Shown piece after piece: positions 1 to 5,655 of a stretch of DNA of 7,096 bases. The notes under the pieces are model-generated. The model was not told the DNA's origin. It did not search any database and saw only the letters and a list, made by a program, of their open reading frames with translations. The DNA comes from Pedobacter sp. (GTDB taxonomy: Bacteria > Bacteroidota > Bacteroidia > Sphingobacteriales > Sphingobacteriaceae), in the NCBI GenBank assembly GCA_030149995.1, contig JASLGV010000179.1:1-7096 (forward strand). Direction: 5' to 3'. Numbering within the stretch: the stretch's first letter is position 1; the number at the start of each line of letters is the position of its first letter. The position numbers and the translations under genes were made by a program.

Positions 1-658
1 CATTTATCAAAAAGACTGGCAGGGAGCACTGGATGCCCTTAGCTTATCATTTTACAACCTGAACGGGGATCTGAATGTAGGGCCTGCACATACTTATGGC
101 GCACCTCCCGAGTCTTTTAATCCATTGTATTATGTATTAAATGCCAACATCAGTACACTTCCGGTTGTTCATCCTTCCTTTGTACAAGACGCATTGCCCG
201 GCGACTTAAGGGTAACCAATAAAGTATTTGTACGCAGCGCGCCCATCATTAATACAGTTGGAGCCGTGCCGCTTTCCAGCCTCTACCAGGATAAAAGATG
301 GGCACTGAATACCGCTCCTATTCCTTACATCAGAAACGAAGAACTCGTACTTATTTACGCCGAGGCTTCTGCACAGTTGCAACATTATGCTGATGCAGTA
401 AAAGCAATCGACCGTATCCGTTCATCGGCAAATCTAACGCCTTACACAGGCCTGCAAAACACCGATGCCCTGATTACAGAAATTCTTTTTCAGCGCAGAT
501 ATTCATTGTGGTTTGAACCTGCCGGACACCGTTGGGTTGATTTAAGAAGATACGGGCGCCTTTCTGAAATACCGGTTGCACTTGATGCAGGGAGCGTATT
601 TACACAACTGGAAAGACCTGCCAGCGAAATCAACTGGGATGATTTTAAAAATAAATAA
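1..658 (+). CDS. SusD/RagB family outer-membrane nutrient-binding lipoprotein, C-terminal part (5' end outside window)
   Basis: The reading frame is open from base 2 to the TAA at 656-658, giving 218 residues with no start in the window. The family is usually about 450-600 residues, so this is less than half the protein, and the lipoprotein signal lies upstream. The C-terminal hallmarks are visible: PIPYIRNEELVLIYAEA (codons from about 320), a conserved helix of the SusD fold, then RRYSLWFEPAGHRWVDLRR (about 497-554), the usual 'RR..l..Eg.Rw.DLrR' signature, followed by a short tail rich in Pro/Glu/Asp. SusD proteins sit on the cell surface and act as a lid on a SusC TonB-dependent transporter, capturing oligosaccharides or, in RagB, peptides. 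A susC gene is expected just upstream but is not seen. The next gene starts after 8 bp on the same strand, so they are probably cotranscribed. The family call is secure. The substrate cannot be read from this fragment; the peptidase neighbours suggest peptides. Confidence 0.93.
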   Translation, partial: IYQKDWQGALDALSLSFYNLNGDLNVGPAHTYGAPPESFNPLYYVLNANISTLPVVHPSFVQDALPGDLRVTNKVFVRSAPIINTVGAVPLSSLYQDKRWALNTAPIPYIRNEELVLIYAEASAQLQHYADAVKAIDRIRSSANLTPYTGLQNTDALITEILFQRRYSLWFEPAGHRWVDLRRYGRLSEIPVALDAGSVFTQLERPASEINWDDFKNK

Positions 659-666
659 TTCAGATT

Positions 667-2568
667 ATGAAATCACCTGCTCATAACCCGTTGCTAAAAG
701 TATGCATGGCCATATTAATGGTTTTTGGCACACTGTATACACCGGCCATTGCTCAACAACTGGTTAATAAAGAAGACTCCCTGTATATCAGGGAGCACTT
801 CTTTAAAATCGAACAAAAAATTCCAATGCGCGATGGTGTAAAGCTTTTTACCTCCATTTATGTTCCAAAGGATAAAAAACAGAAACATCCCATCTTATTA
901 ACCCGAACGCCCTATTCGGTTGCTCCTTACGGTACTGAAAAATATAAAACTTCTTTAGGTCCTTCTTCCCTGTTTATCCGGGAAGGATACATCTTTGTTT
1001 ACCAGGATGTAAGAGGTAAATGGATGTCGGAAGGCGAATTTGTCGATACCCGTCCGTATAATCCGGCCAAAAAAGGTAAAAAGGAAACTGACGAAAGCAG
1101 CGATACGTACGATACCATAGACTGGCTCATTAAAAACATTCCCAATAACAATGGAAAAGTGGGTACATATGGTATTTCATATCCGGGTTTCTATGCAACA
1201 GCCAGTATTTTAAGTGCGCACCCGGCCTTAAAGGCCGTTTCGCCGCAGGCACCTGTAACCGATTGGTATGTGGGTGATGATGTTACCCACAACGGAGCTT
1301 TCTTTTTAGGCAATTTCCTGTTCTTTTCTTCCTTCGGTAAACCACGCCCCGAACCGACCACGACCGGGCCATCGCGCCTGGATCTGCGCACACAGGATGG
1401 TTACCAGTTCTTTCTTAAAGAGGGTACTTTTAACAACCTGAATGATAAATATTATAAAAATGAAGTGCCCATCTGGAAAGCCTTTATGGAGCATGGCAAT
1501 TATGATGAATTCTGGCAAAGCCGTACTCCACTGCCACATTTAAAGAATGTTAAACCCGCCATACTCACCGTAGGTGGATGGTTTGATGCCGAAGACTTAT
1601 ATGGCCCGCTTAAAACCTATGCAACCATACATAAAAACAGCCCGGACACTAAAAACAGGCTGGTAATGGGCCCCTGGCCTCACGGCGGCTGGGCACGCAG
1701 CACCGGCAGCGCTTTTGGTCCTGTTAACTTCGGATCAGAAACATCGGTTTATTATCGAGAAAAGATCGAACTTCCATTTTTCAACCATTATCTCAAAGAT
1801 GAAGGTACAGCTGATCTGCCAAATGTACAGGTGTTTCAAACGGGTATAAATCAATGGAAATCCTATAAAACCTGGCCTCCGGAGAATACCAGTGATGTAA
1901 AACTTTACCTGGCAGCCAACGGGAAACTATCTTTTGCTCCATCAGCAAGCGACCATGCAGGTTACGACGATTACATAAGCGATCCTAAGAAACCTGTTCC
2001 ATTTACTTCTGAAATCAGGATGGGGCCAGGCCGTGAGTACATGATCGAAGATCAGCGGTTTGCTTCCTTCAGACCAGATGTACTGGTGTACGAAACGGCA
2101 GAACTGGAAGAAGACCTGACCATCTCCGGTCCTATTTTAGCTAATCTTTTTGTTTCTACCACGGGAACGGATGCCGATTTTGTGGTAAAACTAATCGATG
2201 TATATCCCGATACCACCGCCAACAGACCGGAAACGCCTGCCTACATTAAGCTGAGCGGCTACCAGCAATTGGTTAGAGGCGATGTAATCAGGGCTAAATA
2301 CCGGAACAGCCTTTCGCATCCGGAGCCTCTTGTTCCGGGAAAAATAACGCCTGTAAATTTTGAATTGCAGGATGCGGCTCACACCTTTAAAAAAGGACAT
2401 AAAATAATGGTACACGTTCAAAGTACCTGGTTTCCGCTGGTAGACAGAAACCCCAACCAGTTTATGGATATATACCAGGCCAAGGAAAGCGACTATCAAA
2501 AAGCCACCCAACGCATTTACAACGATGGCAAACAGCAATCCAGTTTAACCCTTAAAATTCTTAAATAA
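667..2568 (+). CDS. Secreted S15/CocE-family serine hydrolase, probable alpha-amino-acid ester hydrolase/acyltransferase type
   Basis: This 633-residue protein starts with a signal peptide (Lys-containing N-terminus, hydrophobic core about 11-27, likely cut after AIA at 27-29), so it is probably periplasmic. The alpha/beta-hydrolase catalytic part has a TRTPY segment (Tyr83, the oxyanion-hole tyrosine of CocE), QDVRGKWMSEGEF at about 113-125, the nucleophile Ser171 in GISYPG, Asp307 in GGWFDAED and His339 in GPWPHGGW. From about residue 370 the sequence fits the beta-sandwich C-terminal domain of X-Pro dipeptidyl-peptidase/CocE proteins. Asp205 (in GDDVTHNGAF), Glu309 and Asp310 match in position the carboxylate cluster that binds the substrate alpha-amino group in alpha-amino-acid ester hydrolases. 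From memory, the protein also resembles Sphingobacterium amino-acid ester acyltransferases that make dipeptides. I therefore prefer that family over X-Pro dipeptidase or cocaine-esterase-like activity. The natural substrate is unknown. The ATG at 667 follows the susD stop by 8 bp and has no obvious Shine-Dalgarno. The stop overlaps the next start. Confidence 0.9.
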   Translation: MKSPAHNPLLKVCMAILMVFGTLYTPAIAQQLVNKEDSLYIREHFFKIEQKIPMRDGVKLFTSIYVPKDKKQKHPILLTRTPYSVAPYGTEKYKTSLGPSSLFIREGYIFVYQDVRGKWMSEGEFVDTRPYNPAKKGKKETDESSDTYDTIDWLIKNIPNNNGKVGTYGISYPGFYATASILSAHPALKAVSPQAPVTDWYVGDDVTHNGAFFLGNFLFFSSFGKPRPEPTTTGPSRLDLRTQDGYQFFLKEGTFNNLNDKYYKNEVPIWKAFMEHGNYDEFWQSRTPLPHLKNVKPAILTVGGWFDAEDLYGPLKTYATIHKNSPDTKNRLVMGPWPHGGWARSTGSAFGPVNFGSETSVYYREKIELPFFNHYLKDEGTADLPNVQVFQTGINQWKSYKTWPPENTSDVKLYLAANGKLSFAPSASDHAGYDDYISDPKKPVPFTSEIRMGPGREYMIEDQRFASFRPDVLVYETAELEEDLTISGPILANLFVSTTGTDADFVVKLIDVYPDTTANRPETPAYIKLSGYQQLVRGDVIRAKYRNSLSHPEPLVPGKITPVNFELQDAAHTFKKGHKIMVHVQSTWFPLVDRNPNQFMDIYQAKESDYQKATQRIYNDGKQQSSLTLKILK

Positions 2569-2570
2569 TG
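2566..2570 (+). promoter_or_regulatory. Stop/start overlap TAATG coupling hydrolase and M1 peptidase
   Basis: The TAA stop of the hydrolase (2566-2568) shares its last A with the ATG of the metallopeptidase (2568-2570). This is seen directly. Such overlaps commonly give translational coupling by re-initiating ribosomes, and there is no visible Shine-Dalgarno to start the second gene on its own. Coupling is an inference. Confidence 0.7.
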
Positions 2571-4526
2571 AAGCGTCCTTCTGTTATTACCCGAAGTTTA
2601 TGTGCAGCGGCTCTTTTGTTAAGCACCGGTGCACTTGCCCAAACAAGCATATACGACAATCATGAAGCTTTTAAACCCGGTTTTTACAGTTACCCGGGTA
2701 CTGACTTCCGCTCAGCATCCGGGGCTCCCGGTCCTAAATACTGGCAGAACAAAACAAATTATACCATCAACGTTACTTTAGATACCCTGAATAAAACCAT
2801 TCAGGGAAGCGTTAAATTACAATACCGCAACAACAGCCCCGATTTGCTTCCTTTTATCTGGCTCCACCTGGATCAGAATATTTACAGCAAACAATCCAGA
2901 TCAGAAGCCACCACACATACCGTTCCGGGTAAGCGCTGGGCCAACCTGGCCAATTTTGATGGTGGTTATAAGCTGGGCAAAATTACCATTACGCAGGCTG
3001 GCAAAACATATAGTCCGGATTACACAATTAGTGATACCCGGTTAAAACTGAATCTGGCGCAACCACTGGCTGCCAATGGTGCTGAAGTTGAAATTAAAAT
3101 AGATTATTCTTTTGTAATTCCCGAATATGGAACCGACCGTATGGGACGCAAGCTCACCAAAAATGGCTGGATTTATGAAATTGCCCAATGGTATCCTAAA
3201 ACAGCTGTTTACGATGATATACGAGGCTGGGATACCTTACCCTATCTGGGCGCAGGCGAATTTTACCTGGGCTATGGCGACATCGATTTTAGCATCACTG
3301 CTCCTGCAGGATTGATTATAGCCGGATCGGGCGAATTGCTCAATCCGCAGGAAGTCTTAAGCCCTGTACAACTTGCCCGTTTAAAACAAGCTGCCGGCAG
3401 CGATCGTGCTGTAAACATCCGCACAGCGGAAGAAGTAGAGGAAGATCTGAAACCAACAGCTGCCAAAAAACAACTAACCTGGCATTTTAAAATCAAGCAG
3501 GCAAGAGATGCAGCCTGGGCAGCCTCAACAGCTTTTATCTGGGATGCACAGCGCATCAACCTGCCCAGTGGAAAACCATCCCTTGCACAAGCTGTATATC
3601 CGGTAGAAAGTAAAGGCGATACCGCCTGGAGCAAAGCTACAGAATATGTAAAATATGTAATTGAACACTATTCAAATAAATGGTACGAATATCCTTATCC
3701 TTCAGCTACCAATGTAGCAGGCTCGGTGGGCGGCATGGAATATCCGGGAATTGTATTTTGCAACCTTCGTTCCAAACAAGCGGGCCTTTTCGGGGTAACC
3801 AACCACGAATTTGGTCATACCTGGTTCCCAATGATTGTAGGCTCAAACGAGCGCCGTTATACCTTTATGGACGAAGGATTTAACACCTTTATTAATGGCA
3901 TCAGTTCGGCTGCCTACGAAAATGGCAAATACATACGCAAACAGGATGTTTACCAGCAGGCACCGCTTACCTTTGGTCCTACAGCAGAACCTTCTTATAC
4001 CTTTCAGGATGTACTCCAGTTTCAGCGCATTGGCACAGACAGTTACCGCAAACCTGCATTGGCGCTTTCGCTTTTAAGATCAGAAGTAGTTGGTGAAAAA
4101 TTATTTGATGAGGCTTTTAAAAGTTATATCCACAACTGGGCCTTTAAACATCCGGTACCAGAAGATTTTTTCAGAACCATAGAAAACGGTACTGGCGAAG
4201 ATTTAGGCTGGTTCTGGCGATCGTGGTTTCTGAATGCATGGAAACTCGACCAGGCAGTTACAGATGTCCGGTATGCAGACGATCAGGAAGGCAGGGAAAT
4301 TATCATTACCGTAGAAAACCTTCAGAAAATGGTGATGCCGGTAACACTCGAGATTAAACTTGCAAACGGGCAAAGCGAACGTGTAAAACTACCAGCCGAA
4401 ATATGGCAAAGGGGTTCTCGGTGGACTTTCAGAAAAGCTGTAACCGGAAAGGTTTTATCGGTTACGCTGGATCCCGACCGTAAATATCCGGATATTGATC
4501 CATCCAATAATGTTTTTACGCTTTAA
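2568..4526 (+). CDS. Secreted M1-family (gluzincin) zinc metallopeptidase
   Basis: A 652-residue protein with a signal peptide (MKRPSVITRS then hydrophobic 11-24, likely cut after ALA at 22-24, before Gln25). No lipobox Cys is seen, so the mature form is likely soluble in the periplasm or exported. An N-terminal beta domain (about 60-255) precedes the gluzincin catalytic domain. The substrate-edge motif GGMEYPG (388-394) stands where classical aminopeptidases have GxMEN. Zinc ligands are His413 and His417 in HEFGH, with Glu414 as general base, and Glu436 in MDEGF exactly 18 residues after His417, as in M1. Tyr493 in DSYRKPALAL is the probable transition-state tyrosine. The chain ends soon after a short helical and beta tail, without the long C-terminal superhelix of PepN or ERAP enzymes. 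The family normally removes N-terminal residues from peptides; exact specificity is unknown. It overlaps the upstream hydrolase gene by 1 bp and is followed by a terminator-like hairpin, so it is probably the last gene of the operon. Confidence 0.93.
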   Translation: MKRPSVITRSLCAAALLLSTGALAQTSIYDNHEAFKPGFYSYPGTDFRSASGAPGPKYWQNKTNYTINVTLDTLNKTIQGSVKLQYRNNSPDLLPFIWLHLDQNIYSKQSRSEATTHTVPGKRWANLANFDGGYKLGKITITQAGKTYSPDYTISDTRLKLNLAQPLAANGAEVEIKIDYSFVIPEYGTDRMGRKLTKNGWIYEIAQWYPKTAVYDDIRGWDTLPYLGAGEFYLGYGDIDFSITAPAGLIIAGSGELLNPQEVLSPVQLARLKQAAGSDRAVNIRTAEEVEEDLKPTAAKKQLTWHFKIKQARDAAWAASTAFIWDAQRINLPSGKPSLAQAVYPVESKGDTAWSKATEYVKYVIEHYSNKWYEYPYPSATNVAGSVGGMEYPGIVFCNLRSKQAGLFGVTNHEFGHTWFPMIVGSNERRYTFMDEGFNTFINGISSAAYENGKYIRKQDVYQQAPLTFGPTAEPSYTFQDVLQFQRIGTDSYRKPALALSLLRSEVVGEKLFDEAFKSYIHNWAFKHPVPEDFFRTIENGTGEDLGWFWRSWFLNAWKLDQAVTDVRYADDQEGREIIITVENLQKMVMPVTLEIKLANGQSERVKLPAEIWQRGSRWTFRKAVTGKVLSVTLDPDRKYPDIDPSNNVFTL

Positions 4527-4537
4527 TAAAAGTACCG

Positions 4538-4570
4538 GCCGGCAAAAACTAAAAATTTGCCGGCTATTTT
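4538..4570 (+). terminator. Rho-independent-type terminator for the + strand operon
   Basis: A perfect 9-bp inverted repeat, GCCGGCAAA (4538-4546) and TTTGCCGGC (4556-4564), encloses a 9-nt A-rich loop and is followed directly by TATTTTATTT. It starts 12 bp after the M1 peptidase stop. The other strand has a weaker T-rich flank, so the hairpin could also act partly in the opposite direction. Confidence 0.7.
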
Positions 4571-4635
4571 ATTTGCCAGGAACAAAATAGCAGATTCTGT
4601 TATATCCATTCGAAGAGATTAAACGGGATAGCTGT

Positions 4636-4665
4636 AAAAAAGTTGAGCCCGGTATAAAACCGGGC
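4636..4665 (-). terminator. Rho-independent-type terminator for the - strand PorP/SprF gene
   Basis: A perfect 7-bp inverted repeat, GCCCGGT (4647-4653) and ACCGGGC (4659-4665), has a 5-nt loop. Read on the - strand it is followed, after five bases, by a run of six T (4641-4636). It lies 58 bp beyond the stop codon of the PorP-like gene, which fits termination of that gene. On the + strand no T-run follows. Confidence 0.6.
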
Positions 4666-4723
4666 CCAGGCGTTAATTACACATCATATTTTAATAAAAA
4701 TGCGTGCCGGCAATTAAAAAAAA

Positions 4724-5593
4724 TTATAACCGGACACCCAGATTCAGTTCAAAACTTCCGTTTGTATAGCGGTTTAAAGCTGAGGTATTGGTGGTATACT
4801 GTACCCCTATCAGATATTTTTTTCTAAAGTCCACACCCACACCAAATGTGGCACTTTGGGTGCTGTGGTACAAAGCCGACAACAACAGCTGTCCGCCTAC
4901 ATTTACCTGTGTACCGGCATCCCAAATATTTTTATAACCATATACCCCACGGTAAGCAAATATTGGGGTAGCATACGATCCTTCTGCACCATCCTGGAAA
5001 TCTATTTTGTAGCTCACCGCTGTAAAAAAGCTGGTCAGATCTGCATAGGCAATGTCGCGCTTAAAGGCCTGTTTAAGATTTGGAATAGATGCCTGTATGG
5101 TTAAAGAGCGACTTGTGTAGGCCACTCCAAAACTGCCATCCAGATAACTTTCCCGGTCGTTAAAACGCCCTAACGAAACATCGTTTGGATTACCCACAAC
5201 ATCTCCCTGACTAATGCGCTCAGTAGTAAAACCCGCAGAAATGCCAAAATTTAAGCGCTGTTCCTCCCCTATAGGAAGGTGATAGGCAAAACTGCCTGAT
5301 AGAGATGTTTGCCTGATCAGACCTGCTTTATCGTTCGAAACATTTAAACCAATACCAACCTTTTCAAACCCATGCTCTAAAGTTACATTCTGTGTAACCG
5401 GTGCACCGGGCACATTGGTCCACTGATTTCTGTAGGCCAGGTTTAACCGTGTATCCTGGACAAATCCGGCAAATGCCGGATTTATAATATAAGGATTATT
5501 GAAATACTGACCGGATAGCGGGCTTAACTGTGCAAAACATACTGATACCGGTAACATACATACAAGTAATGTCCAAATTTTACGTTTAATCAT
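4724..5593 (-). CDS. PorP/SprF family type IX secretion system outer-membrane protein
   Basis: A 289-residue protein with an N-terminal signal peptide (MIKRKIW then a hydrophobic core to about residue 20, likely cut before Gln22). The mature start carries the family signature: SPLSGQYFNNPY at 24-35, INPAFAG at 37-43, then YRNQWTNVPGAPVT at about 54-67. The rest alternates polar and hydrophobic residues, as expected for outer-membrane beta-strands, and ends in FELNLGVRL, a barrel-type final strand. Family members are PorP of Porphyromonas (T9SS function) and SprF of Flavobacterium johnsoniae, needed for secretion of the adhesin SprB. They help export or anchor cargo with type B C-terminal domains. 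The gene starts 62 bp downstream of such a cargo gene on the same strand, the classical arrangement, so it probably serves that protein rather than being the core PorP. ATG at 5593 is chosen because it directly precedes the signal peptide; the region before it is A-rich without a Shine-Dalgarno. Confidence 0.92.
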   Translation of the reverse strand: MIKRKIWTLLVCMLPVSVCFAQLSPLSGQYFNNPYIINPAFAGFVQDTRLNLAYRNQWTNVPGAPVTQNVTLEHGFEKVGIGLNVSNDKAGLIRQTSLSGSFAYHLPIGEEQRLNFGISAGFTTERISQGDVVGNPNDVSLGRFNDRESYLDGSFGVAYTSRSLTIQASIPNLKQAFKRDIAYADLTSFFTAVSYKIDFQDGAEGSYATPIFAYRGVYGYKNIWDAGTQVNVGGQLLLSALYHSTQSATFGVGVDFRKKYLIGVQYTTNTSALNRYTNGSFELNLGVRL

Positions 5594-5655
5594 CTTATTT
5601 ATCGATTAGGAATCCTGCTGCCCTTTGTGTGCTCAACAGGGTATTTTATTTTTTT

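Noticed and set aside
2191..2538. 115-codon open frame on the - strand inside the hydrolase gene
   Set aside because: It is a shadow of the C-terminal domain of the hydrolase, with no recognisable motif.
3272..3634. 120-codon open frame on the - strand inside the M1 peptidase gene
   Set aside because: It lies entirely inside a well-supported gene on the other strand and its translation shows no recognisable domain; it is a shadow frame.
4581..4601. Inverted repeat AACAAAAT / ATTCTGTT in the intergenic region
   Set aside because: It is AT-rich with a mismatch and has no T-run of use; it is likely chance.
4704..4737. Imperfect inverted repeat GTGCCGG / CCGGACAC around an A-run overlapping the PorP-like stop codon
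   Set aside because: The stem has a bulge and a loop of about 19 nt, and the T-run lies inside the loop rather than after the stem, so it is not a convincing terminator.
5614..5640. Possible small hairpin CCTGCTG / CAACAGG between the adhesin and PorP-like genes
   Set aside because: It has an internal mismatch and no following T-run on the - strand; it does not support a terminator between the two genes.
5594..5655. Search for a Bacteroidota promoter (TTG ... TAnnTTTG) upstream of the PorP-like gene
   Set aside because: A TTG is present on the - strand but no TAnnTTTG at proper spacing, so no promoter is claimed.
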